64,000 nt of DNA from Pyropia yezoensis. Its lineage: Eukaryota > Rhodophyta > Bangiophyceae > Bangiales > Bangiaceae. A program made the translations under genes and the position numbers. Under the pieces are notes generated by a model. That model saw only the letters and a list, made by a program, of their open reading frames with translations, had not been told where the DNA came from and did no database searches. The DNA lies in the NCBI GenBank assembly GCA_009829735.1, contig CM020620.1:496001-560000 (forward strand). Direction: 5' to 3'. Positions 1 to 10,337 of the stretch are shown here, in pieces (position 1 is the stretch's first letter; every line of letters begins with the position of its first letter).

Positions 1-528
1 GACTGTCTCGCGACTGCCTTCCAAGACCACGCCGCTCTACTTTGGTAGTGTAATACGTCGGTCCTGTTAAACTGTTTGCGCTTCAATGTTTGTGAATGTT
101 GGTATGACTTCCCCCTGCCCCCCACGCCCCCCGCGGCTTCGCGCTCCCCCCCCCTCTGCCGATTCGCCGCCCCATGCAAACCCTCACCCAAGCCCCGATT
201 CGCCCCCTCACCCAAGCCACCGCCCGCGATCTCGAGGTCTTCCCGGAGGAGTTGCCTCGCCGGCTGCCACAGCGGGAACTGTGCCACCACCCCTGGCCAC
301 CATGGATGGTGGCATGCATCGGCGGATCGCGACTGCCGTGGACGCAGCAGCCGCCGCTGCGGAGGCGTCCATTTCCTGACACATCCTCACGCCAGCCCCG
401 AATGGTCATCGGGCATCCGGGCAGCAGCTCGGGCCGCGGCGTTATCAGCTCACGCTGTGCTCTCGTCACCTTCCTCATCTCGGGCGCCCGCAAGAAGCGT
501 GGCCGGAGCTCGATGGAGGCGCACTCTT

Positions 529-1940
529 ATGAGCCTGGCCACTAAATTGCAGGTCATCCAGTGGAAGACGGCCGGCAAGATATGGGCATGGACATCTCAT
601 CGGCATACCCGGGAATACTCTCAGAGTACTCTGGCCAAGATTTATCGTGGCCGCGCTGCCCTGCGCGTGCGAGCGGCCGCAGGTTCATCACTGGACGCCG
701 TGTCGTCTCGGACCGGGGCGTTCCCGGATGTGGTCGCCCGGTTGGCCGCGTGGAGCCTTGCTGTGCGGGCCCGGGGTCGCAAGCGCGTCCTTCTCTCGCT
801 CGCCACTCTTCGGGCGAAGGTGCTTCAGATTGCGTCAGCACTGGCCGTAACGAACTTCTCAGCTTCAAATGGCTTTTTGCAGAACTGGGCTCGGCGGCAC
901 ACTTGGACGAGCGTGGCCCTCCACGGGTGTGGAGCTGCGGCCAATATGGAAGAGGCGGCGGGAAGAATGGCAGACATTCGTAGCCAGTTGGCGGGAGTTG
1001 ACCCCGACCTCATTTACAATGTAGATGAAACGGGCCTCCTGTACCGTGGATTGCCGTTGCGGTCCTACGTTCCTGGGGAGGACCGTCGAGAGGCACGTGG
1101 CTCCAAGGCAATGAAGAGTAAGGATAGGGTCACCTTAACGCCGTGCTGCAATCCAACAGGATCGCACAAGTTTCCAATAGCCATGATTGGGAAGGCGATG
1201 CAGCCGATGTGCTTCGTTGGGGCTTCGAACCAGTGCCCATTGCCGTACTTTTCCCAGAAGTCCGCGAGGACAGATGCGAGGATCTTCCAGCGCTGGTTTC
1301 AAGAAGGTTTCCTGCCGTCCATACGGACTCGGACGGGCTCCCACGTCTACCTCATTATGGACAACTTGGCGTGTCATTCTGACATTGTCGAGCCCCAGGT
1401 GACGTTGATTGAGCTCCCACCTAACACGACAGCTGTGTACCAATCGCTAGACGCAGGTATGATTGCTGCTGTTAAGCGACGGTACAAGTTTAGGCTGCTG
1501 CAGCGCGCGGTACAAAACCTTGACGGGTTGGTGGCCTCGGGGGCTGCGCCGCTTCGTGTCCCACGCGGCGGGGGTCAAGATGTTGGCGGCCAGGCTCACT
1601 TGGGCGACGCAGCCAAGAATATCAAGGAAGAGTGGGCAAAATTGTGCGGGCGGCTCAGCTGGCCAACTGCTGGCTTAAGGCCAATGTACTGCCGGACGAG
1701 GCCGAGGCTGAAGTACGCCGGCTGGTCCTCGGCGTCGTACCTGCGTTTGCTAACGCCCATATGGACGTTTCAGGTATTGTCGCCATGATTGCCAACGCCT
1801 CGCTGGCGGACGAGTATGTGGAAGTGGACGCGCCCGGCCGCGTGCGCGCGGCACAGCGGTGGATAGATGCTGAGAACGACGTGGGTGCGATTGATGAGAC
1901 AGTAGAGATGGTTCTGGACGAGGAGCTGGATGACGAGTGA
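529..1940 (+). pseudogene. Tigger/pogo-type DDE transposase, frameshifted
   Basis: Tc1/mariner-superfamily transposase of the pogo/Tigger branch, which cuts and pastes its own element. The first ATG that fits the family is at 529. An N-terminal CENP-B/psq-like helix-turn-helix region (YSQSTLAKIYRGRAALR) precedes a DDE_1 core with NVDETGLLYR (first Asp codon at 1024), LIMDNLACHS (second Asp at 1360) and PPNTTAVYQSLDAG (third Asp at 1450, about 30 residues later). All three acidic residues are present. The reading frame moves near 1640-1650: the natural C-terminus (QLANCWLKANVLPDE, ending at 1940) lies in a different frame from the core, and the 1550-1640 part may hold further shifts. I see no terminal repeats, and the left end probably lies outside the window. 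Family call is strong; status as a dead copy is likely. Confidence 0.82.
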
Positions 1941-3449
1941 GCCGTTCCCATACCCATCAATTCCTCTTGTTGTACGCTTGCCGGGACAGCACTTACGTCT
2001 CCAGATACATACTCCACGTGTAAGGATTTGCCCCTTAAATCCACGCCTGGAACCCAGAGGATACGGACTGGGACCTCTCCTTACATGTCCTGCCCCGCTA
2101 ACTCCTCCAAAGACAGATCAACTCCCCATTACCCTGGGCGACACCACGCTGTACTCCTGAAATTCTGCAAACGTCGGCTGGCCGCACGAAGACCGTTGTC
2201 AACTCACTGTCGGAACCTGGTCGTGGATGTCGAAACTCGACAACGAGGAACGAGTGACATCGTCGACCAACCACGGGAGGACATCCCTGTCTGTGACTGC
2301 CAGAACTTTATTCTCTGCGCTGGCCGAAAGCTGGCAACCAAAGACGAGTCACATGATTAACCGACAACAAGGCCACCACATATCCTCGCTGGCGGCTGAG
2401 TGTGATATGACTGGCTCGCCGGCTTTTGAATTGACTGAATTCGGCCAGCTGGCTGATGACTGGCTGGCCGGCCAAGGGATTGATTGAATTTGGCCCTGCT
2501 GGCCCTTCCAGCAGGTCGGACCTCCCGGCCGACCGGCGTTTGGAGCCGGCTGGTGGGGCGCGCTGGGCGCCATCCACGGGACCCCCTTCGTTTCGGGCAA
2601 ACTGGGGCTGCACTCCTTCAGTACGCACGCCCGCCCATGCTTTGTTATGAAAGACATGCTTTGTTTTTGGGCCGTTCTGTGCCTACCGGCGGCGCGACGG
2701 GAAAACGCATGCTTTGGGACACCTCGGGAGCCCCGACGCGAGTATATAGTGCGTGGGTGTCGGCGCCACCGGGGGAGAGAAGGGGGGCAACCACAGACAC
2801 AGACGAAGAACCCCATTTACCCATTGTACCCTCGATCCTCACCGACGTCGCAACCATCTTCCTCCCCAGACCCACCCCCGTCAAGACCACCGTCCTCTTC
2901 CCCGTACCCTGCCAACCGATTGGCTGTCAGGGGCCGCTGACACCCCCACGAGTACGTTGAGGGCTCCCCGGTTGTGGGTGGGTCCTCACACCGCGGGCCT
3001 GGCCACTCTCGTACGCGTCGCTTCATATAGCTGCCTACCAGAACCCCAGCGGTCCCCGTACACTCCGTCTGCCCCAAAGAGGCTTAGTTTGCAACCATCC
3101 TCATTCACCGCCCTCCCGTTCCCCGTACCTTTGGTCCCCCCTCTCCGATTCACTCTCCTCCTTCACGGCTATCCGTCCTGTCGCAGCTGCGGTCCGCGTC
3201 CTCTGTCCGCCACCCCCTCTGCACTGTTCCTGCCCAAGTCATAAGAGACGTTCTTGTACTTCGTACCAGCACTATAATGATTCTTCTCGCCACATGCCAA
3301 GTTGCAGTACTTGATCGTACATCACGTCCGAACAGTACTGTACCGGCTCCGAACGGCGCGGTACAAAAGCGGGCTACTTCTTGGGGACACCCCTGGACAT
3401 AATCGCGTCCGCACTGTATGTCCTGCTGCGTGTTCCCGTGAGGAAGTTG
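1941..3449. other. Intergenic, no supported gene
   Basis: No ORF here shows a family motif. The stretch 2410-2515 is rich in GGCCAGC/GCTGGCC palindromic words. A TATA-like TATATA lies at about 2744. The octamer TACTGTAC occurs at 3336-3343. The right end abuts the TA that flanks the Tc1 element. Confidence 0.6.
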
Positions 3450-3451
3450 TA

Positions 3452-3477
3452 CAGTCCCTACCCAATAATTTCCGTAC
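3452..3477 (+). repeat. Left terminal inverted repeat of Tc1 element
   Basis: Begins CAGTCCCTACCCAATAA and ends CCGTAC. Its reverse complement pairs with 5069-5094 with two mismatches. A flanking TA lies at 3450-3451. Confidence 0.85.
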
Positions 3478-3554
3478 CGCAAAATTTTGAGATTCGTACC
3501 ATCTGATTTGACATCCCACTATCTCACGACCACTCTTTCCAGGCCGCGGGCCCA

Positions 3555-4906
3555 TCAGTACTTGGTGCTGGCACCCTCGGCGGCTATTACTTCTCGCACC
3601 CGCCGAGGCATAGACTCCACCAGACCTTTGAAATAGGAAGTAGGGATGGCGTTCCACTTCTCAGAGAGAGCCGCAAACAGCTGGTCCTTGTTCTTAGGGG
3701 CCACCGGCCGCCGGCGCAGGCGGCGCTCCAGCTCCGCCCACCCGTTCTCGATCGGGTTAAGGTCAGGGCTCTTCCCCACCCATGGAAGAACCTTCAGACC
3801 GAGCACGTCCTTTCCCTCCTTCGCAGCCTTTGCCGCGTGGCAGAGGAGCCCTTCCACAACATAACCGACTGGCGGTCGCTCTTAAGCGTCGGGCGTAGGC
3901 GGTGCAGCCGCTGCCGCCGCCACTGAATGTCTACCCCCCCCGTCCCCGCCTCTGGACGCCGCCCCCGCCACCAAGGTTTGTCGCCGCACCCGCCCTGCCG
4001 CGGCGGCTGCTGTCGCTCCTGCCTCCCGCTGGCGGCCGCCCCTGCGGCCGCGCGCTAACCGCTGCCACTCCGCCGCTGCGGCGGCGGCCGCCGGCCGGCT
4101 TCTACCACTGCCGCTGCTGCCAGCTGGCCTGAGCCGCCGCCGCCGCCGGCGCGGGCGGCCAAGGGGGCAGGTTCGTAGCGGCTGCGCGGCACTTACCCCG
4201 CCGGCCCTCACCGTCACGCCGCCCCACTAGTGCCAGCAGCGTGTGGCGGTGGTGGTGGTGGTGATGGTGCGCACGCCGGTGCTCGCGCTTCGTAGCAGGA
4301 GCCCCCGCCAGCGGGTCGCGTTCGTCGCTCCACGCGGTCGCTGCGCAGCGCATATCGCTCCCCGTTTCGACGCCAAACACGTGACACGCTGGCTCCGCGG
4401 ACCACAAACGAGCTCTCGTCGGTGAAGAGCACAGAGGCCCACTCCGCCGACCATCCATGGCGCGCACAGACCCACTTCAGGCGCTGGGAGACGTTCCTGG
4501 CCGAGAGTAATGGCTTATTGGACGCCACCCGAGAGGCAAACCCCATGCCTCGGAGGGCCCTGCGCACCGTGCAGACTGATACAGGCAGCTTTCTGGTCGC
4601 GGGCAGGCCCTGGGACTCAGTGATGTTGATCTTTTCAGTCAAAGCCGAAACTGCGGAAAACCCCAGGTCATTCACCAGCCGCTTGAGCGAGCGGAGCTCG
4701 CGGTCTGTCAGGACCTTGGGGCGGCCGCAGTTGTCCACCTTCGCTCCTTCAGCCGCCGCGCGGATGGACATGGCCGCGTAGGCGACCGTGTTCTTCGAGC
4801 GGCGCAAAAGCGTACCAATGGCACGAAGAGACTTGCCCTGTTCCCGTAGCGAGGCGACGGTGGCGACCTCGTCGGCAGATAGAGGGTGCCTCTGGGATCC
4901 TGCCAT
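3555..4906 (-). pseudogene. Tc1-like transposase, interrupted by GC-rich sequence
   Basis: Transposase gene of the surrounding element. The ATG at 4906 opens an N-terminal helix-turn-helix block (SADEVATVASLREQGKSLRA) followed by a second DNA-binding segment and FTDESSFVVRG, which holds the first catalytic Asp (about 4411-4425). The C-terminal block (CHAAKAAKEG, then LPWVGKSPDLNPIENGWAEL, about 3750-3850) is in another frame and ends at 3555. Between about 3858 and 4213 the expected central catalytic part is replaced or obscured by alanine/arginine/glycine-coding GC-rich sequence and a GGT run. The usual DGAPCH block reads VEGLLCH, so the second Asp may be lost. From start to stop it spans about 1.35 kb against about 1.0 kb for the family. 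Almost certainly inactive. Confidence 0.85.
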
Positions 4907-5068
4907 AGTTGCTGGGGATCTGAGTATCGACCTGAGGACTGCTCTGTGCGCGGTCTTATAGCGACCCCCGTCTGACACTGGGCGCCGAGAAGCGCCGTCC
5001 GCTTCGATTGGGTGACATCAAACCAGTCACGGTGATCGAATCAGGTATGAAAATTTCGCTCCAAAAAA

Positions 5069-5094
5069 GTACGGAAAATATTGGGTAGGGAATG
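5069..5094 (-). repeat. Right terminal inverted repeat of Tc1 element
   Basis: Read on the minus strand it begins CATTCCCTACCCAATAT and ends CCGTAC, matching the left repeat at 24 of 26 positions. The flanking TA is at 5095-5096. Confidence 0.85.
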
Positions 5095-5096
5095 TA

Positions 5097-5820
5097 CACA
5101 TCAGCACCACGCCCCACGGTCGCCATGCTGTGGCGCCCCCAACGCACTCCGCTCACCTGCCCGGCAAAATAAGCAAAAGTACAACAAGTAGCCCTCCAGG
5201 GCTCGCTCGGCGGTGGGATCGTTGGCGCGGGGCCTCGTGTCGGCCCGTGCGGGAGAGCTCCTGGTTGGAAAAGGGGCAGTGTAGCATCTCTGGCCCTGAC
5301 TTGGCGTCGACCCGGGATGGCGACCAAGAGACACCAGGTGCCAGAACACGCCCGCCGTGTGAGGATGGTTGGCGGCCGTGGCCCGTGCCCGGCGCTGGGA
5401 TGCGGCGGACTACGGTACCCACATATGAGAGAGGGACTTCTGATGGGTTTTTGCACAATTGTGCGGGACTTGATTTGAGAGAATTTGAGTGTGAGATTAG
5501 TGAGGGAGAATAGAATTAGTAGTGATAGTGGCCCCCGACCTGACGAGGTTAGACTCGGGTCGGGGCCACTCGGGGGTAGGGGGGGGGCTACGTGCCCAAC
5601 GTGCCGAAGCTCCCCCAGATGCACGTTAAGAGGGACAGCGAGGCGCTTTTGGCCCGCGCCCTCAGGGAGAAAGACAACTGCGCGCTTGCTTTCCTCTTCC
5701 CCGTGTGCACTACCGTGCGTGTCTGTTGGCTCTGCCAGCAGGCACGTGAGGCAACAGGCATACCACTCTCGTAGATCCCCTTTCTGTGGTTCCTGCCCCT
5801 TTCCCCCGAGGGATACTGAC
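5097..5820. other. Intergenic, no supported gene
   Basis: Long minus-strand frames cross this stretch but contain no family motif and look like GC-driven openness. The frame 5592-5774 on the plus strand is in register with the TnpB-like fragment downstream, separated by stops, and might be its decayed upstream part. Confidence 0.5.
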
Positions 5821-5822
5821 AC

Positions 5823-6150
5823 GTGTCTGAGAGGATCGAGTCTCATTCCACAGCGCGCAGGCGACGGGCGGCCAAGGAGCGTCGCGGGTGGAACGGCCGA
5901 GGAGGGTGCTCTCCACGCGACGTGACCCAGCAAGGACGGGCAGAGGAGCGCGATGCGGGCGAGGCGCGGAAGCGGTTGGCCGAGATTTTGGTCCGTGGGA
6001 AGCGCTCTGGCGGCTATGATGTGCTGGCGTGCCCCTTCGTGAAGAAGTGTGTCAACACCGACTGTGGTCGGCTCCACCTCAATCGGGACAATAACTCTGC
6101 GCGCAACATCGCGCAGGTGGCGGTCAGTTTTTTGTTAGGGCGGTCCACGT
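5823..6150 (+). pseudogene. Possible Fanzor/TnpB-like C-terminal fragment
   Basis: The frame contains GYDVLACPFVKK followed by CVNTDCGRLHLNRDNNSARN. A cysteine-rich ribbon followed by RDxNxAxNI is the C-terminal signature of the TnpB/OrfB family, including the eukaryotic Fanzor nucleases, where the Asp is the last RuvC residue. Only this C-terminal part is visible: the upstream frame has stop codons and no recognisable earlier RuvC motifs, and the ribbon lacks a clean CxxC pair at its start. Downstream the frame runs into a GGN-repeat tract and a dispersed repeat. The family call rests on a short motif, so it is tentative; the fragment cannot be a working nuclease as it stands. Confidence 0.5.
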
Positions 6151-6480
6151 TTCCCATATTCCGCAACTGTCACCCTCGTTGGCCTCTGGCGGCTACTTCC
6201 CAGCGGTCCCGAGACACGACATCAGAGTGGCACCCGCCGTGGCCTTCGACGGACAATGCTGGCGGTGGAGGCGGTGGCGGTGGAGGCGGTGGCGGTGCCG
6301 GTGGAGGCGGTGGAGGCGGTGGAGGCGGCGGAAGCGGTAGCGGTTTTACCAACCCTGTCCGGGCGACGACCAAACTCGTCTCGGTAAGGGCTCTGGACGG
6401 GACCACTGCGTTTTGCAGCACTGCGACGAGCCCTGCCGGCGACGGCGGGGCAATTGTCGCACGGTCTATCTGTGATCTAA
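6130..6480 (+). repeat. Dispersed repeat, copy 1
   Basis: Similar to 12840-13120 in the same orientation. Shared blocks include CACCCTCGTTGGCCTCT versus TACCCTCGTTGGCCTCT, a CCCGCCGTGG word, then a 3' block with GACCAAACTCGT versus AACCAAACTCGT and GAGGGCTCTGG versus AAGGGCTCTGG. In this copy a GGN microsatellite (about 6260-6340) separates the halves. It directly follows the TnpB-like fragment and may be part of that element. Confidence 0.7.
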
Positions 6481-6600
6481 GATCCCCTGCGGGGGCTACA
6501 TGTTGTGGCAGTATCGCAGCTGCCACGTATTACGGACCCAGCGATCGGTGCTGTAAGGATTTGGGGTGAAAACCCCATATCTGGCCCAAGATGTCAAGGA

Positions 6601-6680
6601 TTCAACCCGTGGCGCAGTGGTCCACAACGCCTGGTTAACATATGTTCCATGGCGTGGGGGTTCGATTCCGGGCATCCGAC
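6601..6680 (+). other. tRNA-like / SINE-head-like Pol III promoter pair
   Basis: An A-box match TGGCGCAGTGG (6610-6620) is followed 49 nt later by a perfect B-box GGTTCGATTCC (6659-6669). The D-stem is plausible. The T-stem (GGGGG against CCGGG) and acceptor stem do not pair, so this is not a functional tRNA. It could be a tRNA pseudogene or the head of a tRNA-derived SINE. No A-rich or simple-repeat tail is evident right after it. Confidence 0.45.
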
Positions 6681-6989
6681 ATCGATCTTTCCGGCGATTT
6701 CAAGGTGACTTCTGCTACACATGTCATGTGCACGTCTCCACGGTTCGCCGATCATCCCTGGCACACGAATGGAGGAGTACTGTACTGTACGTATCAAGCG
6801 CAAGAGCGCTTGCGCTCGAGGAGGAAGCCGACCGCCAGGCTCGGCGACGACCACACAAGCAGCACCCCGCCCACCGGGTGCATCATGTAATGCCCAAACT
6901 CAAACGCCAACAGCGGCCGGAGTCAGAGAGGTCCCTCTAGCGCCCCATACCCCGCCCGCAGGCGCCGGCGCGACGGACAGAGCGCGTCA

Positions 6990-8217
6990 TGGACAGCCGC
7001 CCACCATTAGGGCCCCTTGCAGAGGGCGCCACGGGTAATGCGGGAGTGGAAGAGCGAAAGCGCCGCGTGGGCACTCCAGGCGGGTCCGAGCGGCACGCTG
7101 CCGGCGTGTTTCTACCCGTGGGGTCGTGCCTGAATGTGCTGCTGCGGGGAGCATGGTCGCGCCAGCGGCGGCCAAAACTACTTCCGCAGCGGCCTTTACG
7201 GCGTCGTCGTCCGATGCACGCCCCGCGGCGGGCCACGACACGCCGCCATCGTCAGACAGCCGCAGGGCGAGCGCGTGATGCGCGTCGGTGGCGGAATCGG
7301 TGCCCAATCCATAGCTGTAGCTTATCATCAGGATTTTATCGGCCAGCACCGCCGCCGCGCGGGAGAGCGCTGCGGCGGCAGCGCACAGCAGCCGCGGGTC
7401 CTCGTCTACGCCACTGCCTGGCGTCGAGCGTGCAGCTGCGGCCGCTGTCCCCGTGGCGGCGCTCCCCGCAGGGGCCTCCGCCCCGTCTTATGCCGCACCG
7501 GTCCCAGCCACACGGCCCCGCCCTGGCCGGTTGTCGCCGTACAGGAAAGAGCCCACGAGAAAGGACCTCCTGGCGGGGGCGGCGGCCCCCCCAGGGTCTC
7601 CCCCGCTGGCAGCGCCTCCATCAGTAGGCGGCGTCCCACTGGCGGAGGGGGCGTCTTCCCCTTCCCCATCCGGGTACTGGAGATAGGGCACTCCGCGCCC
7701 CGGCTGCGCATCATAGCCTTCCATGGCTATCTCTGCCGCCGATGGGGGATCGCGAAAGGCGCTGCACTGATCGTCTGCCCACTTGCGGGCGATGTACCTC
7801 CCCCACCCCCCGGACGCCGAGATGCCCTCCCCAGCCGCCTAACCGCTACAGTCTGCCCCGCCATCGGCGGCACCTGCCCCCCCCCACCCCGCCAATATTG
7901 CCCCCGTCCAGCCTCTCACACGGCGGAGGGGGGGCGCTAACGCCACCGAGTCGCCGTACTTGCCGCCCTAGTAGCAGACAAAGTCGGCTTCCCAGCCCGT
8001 TGCGGCGGCGGGCAGCGGGTTAAAGTCCTCCGACGTTGCCAAGAGGGACCACCACAGGGGAGCGGTGCGCTGCGTGGCGGCGGCTAGGGCGGTGCAGGTA
8101 AGGGCGGCCGCTCGAAGGGACCGGGGGTCCCCGACAGCAAGGAGAGTGACGTCATTGACCCCTAGGGGGGTCGTCCAGGAGGCCCAGCGCGGGGAGCGGG
8201 GGCGGAAAAGCCGCCAT
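6990..8217 (-). pseudogene. Decayed F-box protein gene
   Basis: A likely ATG at 8217 begins MAAFPPPLPALGLLDDPP, then a one-frame shift near 8155-8170 leads into an F-box-like block (about 8028-8171) containing DPRSLRAAALTCTALAAA and LWWSLL. The same frame continues to about 6990 with protein-like text such as GGKYGDSVALAP, RYIARKWADDQCSAFRD, RSFLVGSFLYGDNRPG and LADKILMISYSYGLGTDSA. It is broken only by TAG at 7968, TAG near 7835 and TAA at 7488. F-box proteins act as substrate adaptors of SCF ubiquitin ligases; what lies C-terminal here is not recognised. The long coherent frame with few lesions suggests a recently lost gene. The 3' end is uncertain. Confidence 0.6.
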
Positions 8218-10337
8218 GGAGGTCCAAGCCGGATAGCTGGGGACCAAGGCAAAAGCAGGCGGGCAACGGACAAGGTGGTTGGCAGAAGAATGGGGGGGGG
8301 GGAAAGGGCAAGGGGGGGGGACTGGAAGTGGCTGGCGGGCGATGACGAGAAAGAAACAGGAGGGAGATGAGCGAGCAGCATTCTTATGCTCACGACCACG
8401 CTTGGGCCCTTGCAATTTTGTGCACCTTTGCATGAATGGGCAGAGCAACAGCTGATGACAGCTGCAGCTGTCCCTTGCAGAGACCAAGCGGCATGGAAGC
8501 GGGAAGACCGCCGTGCAAACACGCGCTCAAGCTATGCATGTAGCTTACGTCTTCGGTGCAGCCGAGAGTCAAAACAAACCACAGTCACGCCAACGGCACG
8601 CCCCGCCGGGGTTGTTGGCTTCTGACAGAGAGGTGGGAGCCAAGCCACCGACGACCAGCTAGTCGCTGACACCATCGACGATGTGATGGTGGGGGCAAGT
8701 GGGGGCTGGCTGGGGGCTGGCCACATTGAGTGATAAATTCTGAGGATGCGTGAAAAATTGTCTGACCTGTAGGACCCGTCTTGAAAGGCCATCGGGGAGG
8801 GCAATCCGCCCGGTTGGGGGTGCAGACGCAGATTGCACAAGCGGCACTTCTACACATGATGCTCATGGTACAAAGAAGCAAAAAACGGAGCGGATGATAG
8901 GAGAGAAAAGAAGAGCTCATCAGCATGCCGCCCGTACCGATCAAGGTTGTATAAGGCGACCCTCACGCCTGCGACTGACATGCTGCCATGCCCAAGCGCT
9001 TGTACAATGCTTGACAAGTGTTGCTGGATGATCCTAGATGACAGCAGATCACACTTCTTCTTAAACCTTCTGGTACGTACCGTCGCTGCGCTTTTTGCCA
9101 TACCACCATAATGGTGGGAGGGCGACATCTACGGGCTATCAACAAGCCTCAATGAAAAGGACAATAAAAACTCGGACCGTACGGGGATGTGAAGGGGGGT
9201 TCAGGGTGTGGCAATACTGGCAGAAGTAGTGTCAGACTCACGGCCTACAACCGGCCGTGGATCCGTGCAGTAGGGGCGGCTGACGTCCGTGCGCACCCCT
9301 GACACAGAAACTCCAGAGTCCTTCTTCGTCATCGTTCAGTCTCTCCGCGCAATCACCCCCCTCGAGCGCCATGCCCACGCTCATGTTGAGGTGGCACAGG
9401 CGCCTCACGCCAGTGGCACGCACGCGCGCCCACACGGGCACCCGTGCACACATGGCCCCCAGACGCACGCAGGCGGACCCACTCGGGCACGCCCGGGCCA
9501 AGCCCCCCCCTCTCGTGCACGCACTCAAAACGCAGGTGGGCGCACGCAACGAGTCCCGGATGCACTCGAGCGACACCCTCCACACACGTCCCCGACAGCC
9601 CAGCAGGGCACGGCCAGCCCGCCTCGGGAACGCCAATCAGCCACCCGTGTGACACACAATCACGGACGTCGCGCAATGTCACACTGACTCACTGGTCCGC
9701 ATGTGACACCGCATAACCGCGGCCGCCAGCACACTGCAGCCGCCCTGGAATTAGCCACACAGGGGGCCACTTGACAAGTCGTGGGCAAGCGTAACGGCAG
9801 AAAAACAGGCTTGTCGAGGATCCCGGTTTAAGGATCACTGCGCAGCGTGTCTGAAGTGGGAAGCGGGATGCTCCTCTTCTTGGGCATCGAGCGCTGGCGC
9901 CCGTTTTTGATCCACTGTTCACCCCACCACCCACCCTTCCATTCGCTCCCCGCCCCTCGCGCGATCGCCGATCGTACTGTAGGTACTCTTTTTCGCTTCT
10001 TCTTCGTGCAGCCCCGCCAGAGTGGATCCCACCCCCCAATCGCCCCCCCCCCCCCCCACCACCGCAGGTTGCAGCGCCGTCAGCGCGCACGCACCACCCA
10101 CCTTTCTTCCTCGTCACCCCTATATCATCCCCCTCCCGCCCTTGTCTGCCACCTCCCCACCCGCATCCGTCTACCGTCGGTCGTCCCCTCCTATCTCGTC
10201 ACTCCCCCTCTCTCTGGCCTCCCCTCCTCCCCTCTCCCCCCGCATCCTCTAGGCCCCCAGCCTCCTCTTCTCCCCCTCCCCCCTCCCCCCCCCTTCCTTC
10301 CCCCTCCCCGCCTCCGCCTCTTTTTTTTTATTTTCCA
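8218..10337. other. Intergenic, no supported gene
   Basis: No coding motif is seen on either strand. From about 9,880 the plus strand becomes strongly pyrimidine-rich with C-runs up to the start of the reductase gene, as upstream of several other genes in the window. Confidence 0.6.

Larger units (their letters stand above)
3452..5094. mobile_element. Tc1/mariner DNA transposon with TIRs
   Basis: A complete element by its ends: 26-bp terminal inverted repeats (24 of 26 match) begin directly inside a TA dinucleotide on each side (3450-3451 and 5095-5096), the hallmark of Tc1/mariner insertion. The left end starts CAGTCCCTACCC. Length is about 1,643 bp, normal for the family. It carries one transposase gene on the minus strand that is disrupted internally, so the copy is probably non-autonomous. 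Confidence 0.85.

Noticed and set aside
4956..6077. Minus-strand ORF of 373 codons
   Set aside because: Crosses the right end of the Tc1 element and unrelated flank, with no motif; not a plausible gene.
6601..6680. Functional tRNA gene
   Set aside because: A and B boxes are good but T-stem and acceptor stem do not pair.
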